From assembly GCF_043290135.1 (NCBI RefSeq), contig NC_134710.1, forward strand, positions 257,933,592 through 257,997,591: a stretch of DNA of 64,000 bases. The letters are read 5' to 3'. Both the position numbers and the translations under genes were made by a program. This document shows, in pieces, positions 35,701 to 40,470 of this stretch. The notes below the pieces were generated by a model. That model was not told where the DNA came from. It searched no databases and saw nothing but the letters and a program-made list of their open reading frames with translations. How positions within the stretch are numbered: the stretch's first letter is position 1; each line of letters starts with the position of its first letter. Source of the stretch: Rhipicephalus microplus (taxonomy: Eukaryota; Arthropoda; Arachnida; Ixodida; Ixodidae).

Positions 35701-37684
35701 TGTCGTCGTAGCTTCCATGCGGGCACATGAAGGGAAAGATATTGACAGAAACTCATTATAATTCAGCTAGTACATCTTTGGGGACAGTGTGAACGTTGAG
35801 CTGTCTTAATAAACCCTCTATGTAATGTGTCATGCTGACCTCTGTATCAGCATTTAGAAGAATCATACTTTAATAATATGAAACCGCGCGAAGAGGGACA
35901 CATGCTCACGCCCACCCTGCTACAACTAGCTATCAGACAATAGGAAAATATATGTGATAGGTGAATAATTGAATAAAGCTGAAGAATAGGGGCATGTGGA
36001 GGGCACCGAGACTGCCTTAATTTTTTTTGTTCCCGTAGTCAGCGCCTATATGGTATTGTGGCACAAAAAAAAGGGAAAAAAAAGACAGGTTGCAGAGAAA
36101 TTGCAGCAGAAAACCGAAAACAATAAATAATAGTCTGACTTACGAGACACTTAAAGAGCTCACAAAGGCAAACCAGGACATTGCAACATAGCAGGTAACA
36201 CAACAGCTGATGGAGCCGCATGACAAGCATACCACAAAGATGATACGGTTTCTATTCTAACATCGAAGAATGAATCGCACTGCATTTCAAGGACAAAATA
36301 TTTTATTATGTGTAGAAAAACGAAACACCAAGACGCCGACTTGAATAATTGTTGATTACCTTACATTCCAGACCAAGAAAACTTTTGGGCCCAGGACCAG
36401 CAAGAAGTTTCTAGAAGTGTGCTGTAAAAGGATTGAAAAGTTTTCTTGACAAGAGTGACATTCTTGGTCGATAGTAGCTTACTTAAGTTTTTTTTCTATT
36501 TTCACTACACATAGTATATTATGTGACTGTTGACTATTATGTTGCATTATGTTGAGTATTATGTTGCGTATTATGTGACTGTCCATTGTTGACCCTTCAA
36601 TTCATGGTTCATCTTTAATATGTATATCCCCGTATGTGCACATATATATTATTGTTGACTAGGTTGGCACCATATTCTTGCGCTAACATTGATACGCCAT
36701 GGTGGTCTAGTATAGCTAAGGTACTCGGCTGCTGACCCGCAGGATGCGGGATCAAATTCCAGCCATGGCGGCCGCATTTTCGAAGGAGGCGAAAATGCTT
36801 GAGGCCCGTGTGCTTAGATTTGGGTGCACGTTTAAGAGCCCCATGTGGACAAAACTTCCGGAGCCCTCCCCTACGGCGTCTCTCATATTATAAAGGTAGT
36901 TTGGGGACGTTCAACCCCAACAATTATTATTCGTGAGCCCACATCTCGTCACATCAATAATGAAACAAAAAAATTATACTAATTATGGCGAAATTTGAGC
37001 ATAACTGTGCGGGCGTTTTCATTTCATGGGCTGCTTGGAGACAGCGGCGGGAAGCGTCGTCCTCGACAGCAGAGATTTGAAATACTACGGCGCCAACGCG
37101 TAGTCTTCTGCGGCACTCTTGCTTTCCTCTCTAACATTTCCCTATCCTCTCCGCGCTTCGCACTTGCTTTCATCTTGTTCAGGTCGCTCGGTGATGACGA
37201 ATGGGGCTCGCTGACTCCTCAGCGCAGGAACGAGCACCCAGGAGCTGTGCTCTAGAAAGAATTTCGGCGATTCTTATCTGTTGCAGTAGTCAACTTGTAT
37301 TATGCGCACTTCACAACAGCAGAATTCGTAAAGGACATTTTAGGAAACTAAACACCAAATCGATTTCGTGTATCCATCAATCTCAGTTTCGACGGTTAAA
37401 CACTGATTGAAATGAACAATTCTTGAAATGGAAAGAATGGAGCTGTCCAGATCTGAGTGGCATGCCACCTCAGGAAGTACAATAGGTTAATGCCTTACTG
37501 TTACGATAAATATATATAGAGAAAAACGTACTGTTGGATTGGTTACACCACTGGGGTCTTTCCACTTGCTATAGTGGATCGTTTTGGTCAATTGTTGCAA
37601 TTAGTGTTTCTCTTTTTCATGCCAGTTGTTTTCTCTTTTTTTTGCAGGTTACGAGAATGGCATCGTGTGAGAAATGCACACTAA
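944..37684 (+). CDS. ASS: Argininosuccinate synthase, C-terminal part (7 exons, 5' end outside window)
   Basis: The enzyme joins citrulline and aspartate using ATP to make argininosuccinate, in the cytosol (arginine synthesis/urea cycle). Seven exons at 944-1028, 14824-14888, 22957-23030, 25086-25143, 26138-26294, 26750-26815 and 37648-37684 join in phase, each with AG acceptors and GT donors, and give about 180 residues collinear with the end of animal ASS. Landmarks in order: [83 protein letters not shown], then a short LREWHR tail and TAA. The Glu of IDIVENR and Tyr of GVYETP correspond to citrulline-contacting residues of the family. The ATP-binding N-terminal half must lie upstream of base 1. 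No lesion is seen, so I read it as functional. Introns are loaded with transposons. Confidence 0.95.
1029..2202. other. ASS intron 1, nothing recognised
   Basis: AT-rich. The short antisense frames show no domain or splice context. Confidence 0.5.
2203..2293. repeat. 32-bp inverted repeat, 27-nt spacer
   Basis: Arms 2203-2234 and 2262-2293 match at 31 of 32 positions (GATAGTTATA[G/A]CGCGAGAAC...). The ACGACGACA motif is common in tick repeats; the structure is a fold-back of such a unit. Confidence 0.75.
2841..3083 (-). mobile_element. Ruka-type SINE
   Basis: Full-length minus-strand copy with tail TTGATTGATTGATT at 2841 and tRNA-like head ending GGGGC at 3083. Probable target duplication AAACGAAGAA / AAACGGAGAA on the two sides. 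Confidence 0.92.
3084..4044. other. ASS intron 1, nothing recognised
   Basis: A14 run at 3122; a 69-codon frame at 3151 has no family features. No repeat assigned. Confidence 0.5.
4045..4803 (-). mobile_element. CR1-like LINE, 3' end with decayed RT C-terminus
   Basis: Read on the minus strand, a frame with few stops resembles the end of CR1-like tick ORF2: a [19 protein letters not shown] segment, [10 protein letters not shown], then [17 protein letters not shown], and an AT-rich 3' UTR towards 4045. It lacks the catalytic RT core, so it is a 5'-truncated, dead fragment. The 4329-4550 minus frame is its longest surviving piece. Confidence 0.75.
4827..5062 (+). repeat. Hairpin-array element (RCACCC / GGGTGY inverted units), copy 1
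   Basis: Starts CAGTAAAAATTTTTACACCC directly after a (TA)n tract and then consists of a run of short inverted repeats built from GCACCC/ACACCC and GGGTGC/GGGTGT (for example TTTACACCC-AGAA-GGGTGTAAA at 4848, GCACCCTC-TGAG-GAGGGTGC near 5023). The terminus next to TA dinucleotides suggests a TA-targeting (Tc1/mariner-like) non-autonomous element. No other end is recognised, so this copy may be truncated. Confidence 0.6.
5340..5587 (+). mobile_element. Ruka-type SINE, near-consensus young copy
   Basis: tRNA-like head GCCCCGCCGCGGTGGTCTAG and B box GGGTTCGAATCCC near the start; ATCAATCAATCAATCAA tail. A 10-bp direct repeat TAAAACAGAA (5330-5339 and 5588-5597) flanks it. It shares diagnostic bases with the copy at 44789 and is almost identical to it over its length. 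Confidence 0.95.
5709..6108 (+). repeat. Diverged tandem repeat, ~98-bp period, four units
   Basis: Units begin ATTCTTTG/ATTCTTTC/TGTTTTC at about 5709, 5805, 5906, 6005, with a fifth start at 6103. Each holds the order ATAYACAATCACAGTGGTTT...CCTTSRTGTACACAATCG...AAATGATGTACAC. Spacing is 96, 101, 99 and 98 bp. Units are well diverged from each other, so the array is old. Confidence 0.7.
6237..7055 (-). mobile_element. Penelope-like element 3' end, inverted copy lacking the GIY-YIG segment
   Basis: This block matches the reverse complement of 7203-8570 at roughly 80-85%: 6783-7055 pairs with 7203-7510, 6515-6780 with 7715-7930, and 6237-6460 with 8310-8550. The ~200 bp that encode the GIY-YIG domain in the partner are absent here, as is a ~380-bp stretch near 7930-8310. 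It reads in the minus direction and is dead. Confidence 0.7.
7203..8570 (+). mobile_element. Penelope-like element 3' end with GIY-YIG domain
   Basis: On the + strand decayed frames read VSHNF...FHPLQAFK...NRFTECQ, then the GIY-YIG block ([17 protein letters not shown], 7512 onward), then a 3' region with a TATAAAAA box at about 7865 of the kind found in Penelope pseudo-LTRs. Penelope-like elements pair an RT with a C-terminal GIY-YIG endonuclease. The RT core is not recognisable upstream. Confidence 0.72.
7512..7709 (+). pseudogene. Penelope GIY-YIG endonuclease remnant
   Basis: Open frame reading [20 protein letters not shown] onward, then a [13 protein letters not shown] tail like the C-x-C end of the family. 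The usual YIG Tyr is Asn (VNIG) and the Arg positions of the following helix read Gln (NDQARQH), so catalysis should be lost. Further RT-side residues exist upstream but are broken by stops. Confidence 0.72.
8605..8661. repeat. 14-bp perfect inverted repeat
   Basis: AAGTTGTTCAGGCA (8605-8618) and TGCCTGAACAACTT (8648-8661) separated by 29 bp, just outside the right edge of the Penelope inverted pair. Confidence 0.6.
8761..8904 (-). CDS. Terminal exon of the nested antisense gene
   Basis: Minus-strand open frame from an acceptor (TTACAG, complement of 8905-8910) to TGA at 8763-8761. It reads [20 protein letters not shown], then an aromatic/charged segment ([20 protein letters not shown]). The composition is protein-like and unlike the surrounding AT-rich intron. 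Family unknown. Confidence 0.5.
   Translation of the reverse strand, partial: DERVPLTSCVVYPGPSLEQAYFLNLHMDNRKIFRVSKDEEGVTALMS
8761..10758 (-). CDS. Possible small antisense gene nested in ASS intron 1 (78 residues, two exons)
   Basis: Exon 1 runs 10758-10666 on the minus strand: an ATG, 31 open codons rich in V/T/L, and a GTGAGT donor at a codon boundary. Exon 2 runs 8904-8761: acceptor TTGCTCTTATTACAG, 47 open codons and TGA. Both are phase 0, so they would join to a 78-residue protein starting [20 protein letters not shown] and ending EEGVTALMS. No signal peptide, membrane segment or known domain is visible. A GC- and CpG-rich stretch (10780-11060) lies just upstream, as a promoter might. 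I do not recognise the family. It could instead be two chance ORFs or pieces of a larger gene; the clean splice sites and matched phases favour a real gene. Confidence 0.45.
9265..9349 (-). CDS. Possible cassette exon between the two antisense exons
   Basis: Minus strand: T8-GCAG acceptor just above 9349, then 85 nt, then GAG|GTAAGT donor at 9264-9259. In one frame it is open ([20 protein letters not shown], then LHC), with a C-x2-C pair vaguely like a zinc-binding MYND start, but this phase does not fit the flanking exons. Read in the flanking phase it hits a stop after 14 codons, so it could act as a poison exon, belong to another transcript, or be chance. Confidence 0.28.
9350..10665. other. 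Intron shared by ASS (+) and the antisense gene (-)
   Basis: No further exon supported on either strand; the overlapping minus frames at 9876-10332 lack splice sites and known motifs. Homopolymer A run at 10236. Confidence 0.45.
10666..10758 (-). CDS. First coding exon of the nested antisense gene
   Basis: Minus-strand ATG at 10758-10756 followed by 30 sense codons and a GTGAGT donor (complement of 10660-10665). The ATG has G at +4 but T at -3, so the initiation context is only moderate. The chosen start is the only in-frame ATG between the GC-rich region and the donor. Confidence 0.42.
10759..11060 (-). promoter_or_regulatory. GC/CpG-rich promoter-like stretch
   Basis: The block is much richer in G+C and CpG than its AT-rich surroundings (a GGCGGCGGCGTGGCGGCGCC core near 10877 and a G run at 10982-10997). 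It lies immediately 5' of the minus-strand ATG at 10758, which fits a CpG-type promoter. No TATA box is evident. The assignment is inference from composition and position. Confidence 0.35.
11838..12105. repeat. Degenerate (CA)n / CACGCA tract with preceding C run
   Basis: A C run at 11827-11839 leads into about 265 bp of ACACAC, ACGCAC and ATACAC units. Long open frames across it are low-complexity artefacts. Confidence 0.85.
12310..12535 (+). mobile_element. tRNA-derived SINE, diverged, 5' truncated
   Basis: Head reads TAGCTACGCTGCTCGGCCGC with B box CGGGTTCGATGCC, then GATGAAGGCGAAAAGG, CCCATTAAAGAACACCAA and a GAGACGTAAAATACCAAAT end. It belongs to the same subfamily as the copy at 58955 (GTAGCTGTTAGG head) rather than classic Ruka. 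Confidence 0.75.
12588..12767 (-). repeat. Hairpin-array element, copy 2
   Basis: Same design as 4827-5062 in the opposite orientation: multiple GCACCC/GGGTGC inverted units and a right terminus TTTACACCC-TTTT-GGGTGTAAA AATTTTTACTG directly abutting (TA)n at 12768. The mirrored shared terminus shows that both are copies of one element. Confidence 0.6.
12768..12810. repeat. (TA)n microsatellite beside the hairpin-array element
   Basis: Imperfect TA/TAAATA run directly at the element terminus; the same arrangement occurs at 4805-4826. Confidence 0.85.
13440..13600 (-). mobile_element. Possible LINE 3'-tail fragments
   Basis: Read on the minus strand there are two AATAAAGT-type ends next to GAGGCGGCGTCGACGC / CCTCCTCTTAGAAGG motifs, then T-rich sequence. 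This looks like the non-coding 3' ends of non-LTR elements, but there is no coding evidence. Confidence 0.3.
13952..14143 (+). mobile_element. Ruka-related SINE, heavily diverged
   Basis: GCCGCCGTGGTGGCCGCTGTGG head without a clean B box, TTTCGATGGAGCCGGGATGC, CACGTTAAAGAAC, GGTGGTCGAAAT, and CGGCGTCTCTCATA before an abrupt end. Order of blocks matches Ruka; the tail is missing. Confidence 0.75.
14144..14823. other. ASS intron 1, possible unassigned repeat
   Basis: GGCTCGTTCACACTTGTGAC at 14150 and GGTCGCCAGTCGC near 14393 resemble ends of small non-autonomous DNA elements, but I could not pair them. Confidence 0.3.
14824..14888 (+). CDS. ASS: ASS exon ([14 protein letters not shown]...GMKSR)
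   Basis: A long T/C tract ends in CAG at 14821-14823 and the donor GTAAGC starts at 14889. The exon carries the family-diagnostic RIDIVENR motif, whose Glu contacts citrulline in the known structures, followed by IGMKSR. The exon ends one base into a Gly codon, which matches the phase of the next exon at 22957. The preceding intron is 13.8 kb. Confidence 0.95.
15395..16696 (+). pseudogene. mariner-like transposase relic and 3' end
   Basis: Across 15450-15740 the three frames together read [37 protein letters not shown] and [12 protein letters not shown], the C-terminal part of a mariner-like DDE transposase (the [10 protein letters not shown] block carries the last catalytic residue region). 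Several stops and shifts break it. About 950 bp further on, GAAACACCCTGTAT at 16683 resembles the terminal repeat commonly found in this group. No matching 5' end was found. Confidence 0.65.
16746..16819. repeat. (TA)n microsatellite, ~37 units, at the RTE 3' end
   Basis: Uninterrupted TA run. It abuts the 3' terminus of the minus-strand RTE element, so it is likely the expanded LINE tail. Confidence 0.9.
17628..18269 (-). pseudogene. RTE reverse transcriptase fragments
   Basis: Two open pieces with a gap at 17829-17996 in which other frames read [14 protein letters not shown] and [12 protein letters not shown], the motif A region with its Asp intact. The later FADD box is mutated to FANY. 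Confidence 0.82.
18691..19218 (-). pseudogene. RTE endonuclease domain fragment
   Basis: 175 open codons starting [28 protein letters not shown] and the SDHR motif ([12 protein letters not shown]) are the C-terminal catalytic motifs of the apurinic-like endonuclease. The N-terminal motifs are scattered across frames upstream (to about 19700). Confidence 0.85.
19751..21914. other. ASS intron 2, nothing recognised except (AT)n
   Basis: 20860-21290 is somewhat GC-richer with overlapping short frames, but none shows a domain, start context or splice pair that I can support. Confidence 0.45.
20674..20743. repeat. (AT)n microsatellite, ~35 units
   Basis: Uninterrupted AT run, no flanking element recognised. 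Confidence 0.92.
21915..22240 (+). pseudogene. Non-LTR retrotransposon ORF2 C-terminus
   Basis: The frame reads [12 protein letters not shown], one stop, then [20 protein letters not shown]: the C-x2-C-x(9)-H-x4-C knuckle that ends many LINE ORF2 proteins (C-x2-C at SPLCSFCG, H and C in EHFLISC). About 55 more residues follow to the stop at 22226. The RT domain is absent, so it is a 5'-truncated copy. Confidence 0.75.
22540..22870 (+). repeat. Degenerate CGTTCGTC/CATCCGTC tetranucleotide-based repeat and flank
   Basis: From 22573 to 22715 the sequence is built from CGTNCGTT, CATCCGNC and CGTTCATNCTTC variants. The flanking 22740-22860 part (CGCCATCTAGA, GAGATACTGCCAGC) looks like the unique part of a dispersed repeat. 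No coding signal. Confidence 0.5.
22957..23030 (+). CDS. ASS: ASS exon ([11 protein letters not shown]...FTMDK)
   Basis: Acceptor CAG at 22954-22956, donor GTATAT from 23031. It encodes [18 protein letters not shown] and FTMDK, aligned to the helix region of ASS that leads to the C-terminal oligomerisation arm. The Tyr of VYETP is the conserved citrulline-site Tyr. The exon ends on a complete codon. Confidence 0.95.
23690..23845. repeat. GAGTCTG/CAGACTC-rich low-complexity block
   Basis: Repeated ACTCR and GAGTCT motifs in both orientations (GGACTGAGACTCGCC, CCAGACTCACTCGAG, CTGAGTCTGCCC, GTCTGAGTGAGTG). No ORF relation. Confidence 0.5.
23846..25085. other. ASS intron 3, nothing recognised
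   Basis: Short CA-rich stretch at 24018-24100. Otherwise AT-rich unique-looking DNA. Confidence 0.5.
25086..25143 (+). CDS. ASS: ASS exon ([19 protein letters not shown])
   Basis: Acceptor TTTTGCAG ends at 25085 and the donor GTAAGC starts at 25144. The 19 codons match the [20 protein letters not shown] block of animal ASS; the exon ends with one base of the Gly completed at 26138. Confidence 0.93.
25144..26137. other. ASS intron 4
   Basis: A-rich 25340-25560, then a CpG-rich stretch at 25570-25745 (GACGGCGCCGCCGACGCC). No exon supported before 26138. Confidence 0.45.
26138..26294 (+). CDS. ASS: ASS exon ([10 protein letters not shown]...SLYNQELV)
   Basis: Acceptor CAG at 26135-26137, donor GTGAGC from 26295. 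This 157-nt exon encodes the WYSPEAEF segment, a [16 protein letters not shown] beta-hairpin and SLYNQELV, all typical of the C-terminal arm used in tetramer assembly. It is clearly more GC-rich in third positions than the surrounding intron, supporting coding selection. Confidence 0.96.
26750..26815 (+). CDS. ASS: ASS exon ([22 protein letters not shown])
   Basis: Acceptor CAG at 26747-26749, donor GTGAGC from 26816. The first base completes the Ser codon of the previous exon. The MDVQGDY...GGFI block is one of the most conserved ASS C-terminal stretches. It ends on two bases (AG) of an Arg codon finished 10.8 kb downstream. Confidence 0.95.
26816..30329. other. ASS intron 6, left part, nothing recognised
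   Basis: C run at 28479-28492. Short open frames at 28994 and 29603 have no recognisable family or splice context. Confidence 0.5.
30948..31175 (-). pseudogene. I-like LINE RNase H remnant
   Basis: [20 protein letters not shown] contains the first catalytic Asp (FTDGS); [14 protein letters not shown] carries the Glu; MLSDTKPA the second Asp. The frame ends before the C-terminal Asp. Confidence 0.78.
31660..31712. repeat. 20-bp perfect inverted repeat inside the LINE RT region
   Basis: Arms 31660-31679 (TCTTCCAGCACGTATGGCTG) and 31693-31712, 13-nt spacer. The right arm fits the original coding sequence (CTTCCAGCACGTATGGCTGGG on the minus strand), so the left arm appears to be an inverted copy. 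Confidence 0.8.
32692..33194 (-). pseudogene. I-like LINE endonuclease domain remnant
   Basis: Two overlapping frames. The distal one reads [27 protein letters not shown] and [20 protein letters not shown]; in the family this is GDFNAHHTLWG, so the Asp is already lost (RYFNAP). An A17 tract at 33053-33070 (minus T run) disrupts the junction. Confidence 0.72.
33553..33791 (+). mobile_element. Ruka-type SINE nested in I-like LINE
   Basis: Head GCACCGCCGCAGTGGTCCAG, B box GGGATTGAATCCC, CATTTTTGATGAAGGCG, CACGTTAAAGAACCCC, tail ATCAATCAATC. Flanking TTTTTCCT (33543-33550) repeats at 33793 as a probable target duplication. Confidence 0.92.
33979..34840 (-). pseudogene. I-like LINE ORF1 (gag-like) remnant
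   Basis: Begins near [20 protein letters not shown] (34835), continues in pieces ([29 protein letters not shown]) and ends in a run of zinc knuckles (33979-34188: [37 protein letters not shown]). Several knuckle Cys/His are replaced ([12 protein letters not shown]), so RNA binding should be impaired. Confidence 0.75.
34936..37647. other. ASS intron 6, right part
   Basis: Apart from the Ruka at 36691 nothing is recognised. 36536-36580 repeats ATTATGTTG(A/C)(G/A)TATTATG. The 36995-37255 frame lacks an ATG start and is not supported as a gene. Confidence 0.45.
36691..36931 (+). mobile_element. Ruka-type SINE with (ATT) tail
   Basis: Reads ACGCCATGGTGGTCTAGTAT, GCTGCTGACCCGCAGG, CATTTTCGAAGGAGGCG, GGGTGCACGTTTAAGAGCCC and ends CAACCCCAACAATTATTATT. 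The tail is ATT-type rather than ATCA-type. Confidence 0.9.
37648..37684 (+). CDS. ASS: ASS terminal exon ([11 protein letters not shown], stop)
   Basis: A T-rich tract ends in TTTGCAG at 37641-37647. The first base completes the Arg codon begun at 26814-26815; then [11 protein letters not shown] and TAA at 37682-37684. Animal ASS proteins end in the same place with an LKEYHR-like tail, so both phase and sequence support this tiny last exon. The 3' UTR is not delimited; I see no unambiguous polyadenylation signal within the next few hundred bases (an AATAAA at 38288 lies inside a repeat). Confidence 0.85.
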
Positions 37685-38187
37685 AGACTAACAGCCGCCT
37701 ACTACCAGTTCATCTACAATGACGGTTTCAATTGAAAGCATGCTCAAACGACAGAGTGTATTCCAACATGACCTCGGAAAGAGTTAGCTGCGAGACACAA
37801 AATACAAACAATGAAAACACTTTAGGAAGGCTGCGCAGTTGAATGTCTGGTGTCTTTTTTTTTTTCAACAATCTATAACTTCGCTTATTTCCCATGGTCA
37901 TCTGCAGCATTCAGTGATTCAGTGTCAAATGGGCCAGTTCACCTTGGAAATTTTGCGTAGAGAAGACATAATGGGATCGCATCCCATGTTTTCGGCCCTT
38001 CGTGATTGCTTTGTAAGAAGTCATGTTTTTAGGAGCGAAGTATAACCTCACAGTCTCGGCTTGTCAGCGTGTTATGTCGTCGTCCCAGTTCATCATAAAT
38101 GGTACACGACTAAAAAATTGGGTAAGTGCCACGAACCACCGCAGGTCCACTAAAAACGCCACGCCTGCGTGGAAGGCGCAGCACAAT

Positions 38188-38825
38188 CACAGCAAAGGCT
38201 AGAAGAGCGGCCTTTCAGAGCCTTTTCAGAACACTCATTGGTTAACTACTACAAGCACACTTGTTTGTTAACCACTAAGGCATTAGTAATAAACTTTTGG
38301 GTAGCAGGCCGGCATTTCCTATTCTATTTTTTGTCATTCTTCTGAGAAGCGTGGTATCCGCTAAACACTTGCAAGGAATTTTGTGCCAATTGTCCATGCA
38401 GTGGCTGACGACGAGGAGGAATTATGCCTGAAGTGGTTATTCGCCACAGTTAATAGGTGATCGAAAACAAGATTTTGGGATGGTTTGGAGGATTGAATGG
38501 CCCACTCCTTACGCTATTCGCATTGTGCGACGACTGGTTGTTCTTTCGCTGTTGTAAAACGCTTTATAAGTAGTATAAACGCGATTGCTTTCCCGACATC
38601 AAGCCTGTCGAAGGCAAGTTTGACAACAAGTCACAAGCACCCGTGTAGCTTAGTGGTAGAATATTGGGCTGGCACTCAGCGGACCCGGGGTCAAGCCCCA
38701 CTGTGTCATTGGTGCAAGGTTCTTTTTCCTATTTTCGCGTGATGTGGTTACGAACACCGGCGGCGGCGGCGGACAACAACGACTGCGCTTGACCCGAAAA
38801 GTGATCTCATAACAGCTTTCGCTGT
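38188..38825 (+). mobile_element. TIR element carrying a tRNA-like module, copy A
   Basis: Starts CACAGCAAAGGCT and ends AGCTTTCGCTGT, giving short inverted termini. Inside, 38636-38714 reads as a tRNA-like module (GCACCCGTGTAGCTTAGTGG ... GGGGTCAAGCCCC ... GGTGC) with acceptor-like GCACC/GGTGC pairing and A/B-box-like blocks. It is collinear with copy B at 39695-40470. Non-autonomous: no transposase. Alternatively a SINE with 5' and 3' extra sequence. Confidence 0.6.
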
Positions 38826-39014
38826 AAAACGAAGCGCAACAAATAACCGATGAAGTGTCAGGATTCATGAATGAACGGACATTTGTTAGGTTTCGTCTTA
38901 AGGCTGATTTGAAATACTAATTTTCCTCCTGCAAAGCATACTTTGTAGCATGTTGCGGCGTGTAACAAGAAGACAACTTACGGCATAGTCAATGATAATG
39001 AGTTGAAGAAGAAA

Positions 39015-39069
39015 ACTACTACTACTACTACTACTACTACTAGTACTACTACTACTACTACTACTACTA
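39015..39069. repeat. (ACT)n microsatellite
   Basis: ACT units with one TAGT interruption in the middle. Confidence 0.92.
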
Positions 39070-39694
39070 AAAACACATGGTGCATTCTTCGGTTCTTCGC
39101 AAAATGTGATTTATTGAGTAGTGAGTACCTCACAACTGTACCTGCTGCTAGCGCCCCTCTACAGACCCTTTCACTGTTTACAAACACAGGCCCTTGATGA
39201 CATCCGGTTTTGTCTACAGATATGCCTTAATAGCATCGCTGGACAACAAAAAGCTTTAGAAAATAGCCCGCCAAATTTCTAAACTTTCCTCCTTCTCTTA
39301 TTTGGTGAAATATATCCAAATAAATGTTATTTTGAGCAGCATAAAAGGTATTAAAGATTCTCTTGTACTTCCCGTACGGTTCGTTTATGTGAAAAACAAG
39401 AGTCTTTCTTTACCCATGAAATAAACTTGAAAAAGTGCTTTTAGTTTCCACGTTAGGAGCTTGTTAATGAGGTGACCGGATGTTTTTGGGGGTACAAGAC
39501 AGTTCCGCTAGCTTACGCTGCGTTCGTGCTGTTTTTTTTCTTCGCAGGCTTGGTGTTTTTTTCTTATTTTGTGCGATAGCTATGACAGACATTGGTGGGG
39601 CGGCTGACGACTACAGACACCACCATAATTGACTGTTGTTGATAGCTTAAACTGAAAAAAAAATACCAGGCCTGTGTGGAAGGCATAGCATAGT

Positions 39695-40470
39695 CACAGC
39701 GAAAGCTAGAAGAGCGGCCTTTCAGAGCCTTTGCAAAACACTCATTGTGTAACTACTGCAAGCACACTGGCTTGATACCAACTAGGCCATTATTAACAAA
39801 CTTGGGACGTTAAACCCCACAAATCAAATCATTATTAACAAACTTTTGGTTAGTAGGCCGGTATTCACTATGGCGTTTTTCATTATTCTTCTGAGAAGCA
39901 TGGGATCCGATAAACACGTGCAAGGAATTTCGTGCGATTGTTCATGCAGTGGCTGACGACAATGAGGAATTACGCCTGAAGTGGGTATGCGCCACAGTTA
40001 ATAGGGAAACAAGAGCAAGCTTTTGTAATGGGTTGGAGCATTGAACAGTCCACTCGTTACGCTATTCGCATTTTGCGGCGACTGGTTGTTCTTTCGCTGT
40101 TTTAAAACGCTTTATAAGTAGTATTAACGTGATTTACTTCCTGACATCATGCCTGTTTAAGGAAAGTTTGCCAACAAGTTACAAGCACCAGCGTAGCTCA
40201 GTGCTAGAATTTTGTTCTGGGACCCAGCGGACCCTGGTTCGAGCCCCACCGTGTGATTGGTTCTAGGTTTGCCAACATGTCACAAGCACCGGCATAGCGC
40301 AGTGGTGGAATACTGGGCTGGCACCTAGCAGACCCGGATTTCAAGCCCCACTGTGTCCTTGGTGCTAGGTTTTCTTTTTCTAATTTTCCCGCGATGTGGG
40401 ACACCGGTGGCGGTGGCGGCGGACAACTGCGCGTTACCCGAGTTGTGATCTTGTAACAGCTTTTGCTGTA
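39695..40470 (+). mobile_element. TIR element carrying tRNA-like modules, copy B (module duplicated)
   Basis: CACAGCGAAAGCT at the left (39695-39707), AGCTTTTGCTGT at the right (40458-40469). Collinear with copy A, but it holds two tRNA-like modules in tandem (40182-40260 and 40282-40362, each preceded by GTTTGCCAACA[A/T]GT[T/C]ACAAGCACC) and a 26-nt Ruka fragment at 39804-39829. Confidence 0.62.
39804..39829 (+). mobile_element. 26-nt Ruka 3'-end insertion
   Basis: GGGACGTTAAACCCCACAAA and six more bases match the Ruka 3' end. It is flanked by a perfect 16-bp direct repeat CATTATTAACAAACTT (39788-39803 and 39830-39845). Copy A carries the single, unfilled version at about 38281. This is an extreme 5' truncation typical of target-primed reverse transcription. 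Confidence 0.9.

Noticed and set aside
36995..37255. 86-codon frame before the last ASS exon
   Set aside because: It does not start with ATG, shows no known motif and has no phase-compatible splice sites to ASS.
40200..40260. Possible genuine tRNA gene
   Set aside because: The module is part of a repeated element, is duplicated in tandem with substitutions and does not give a clean anticodon arm.
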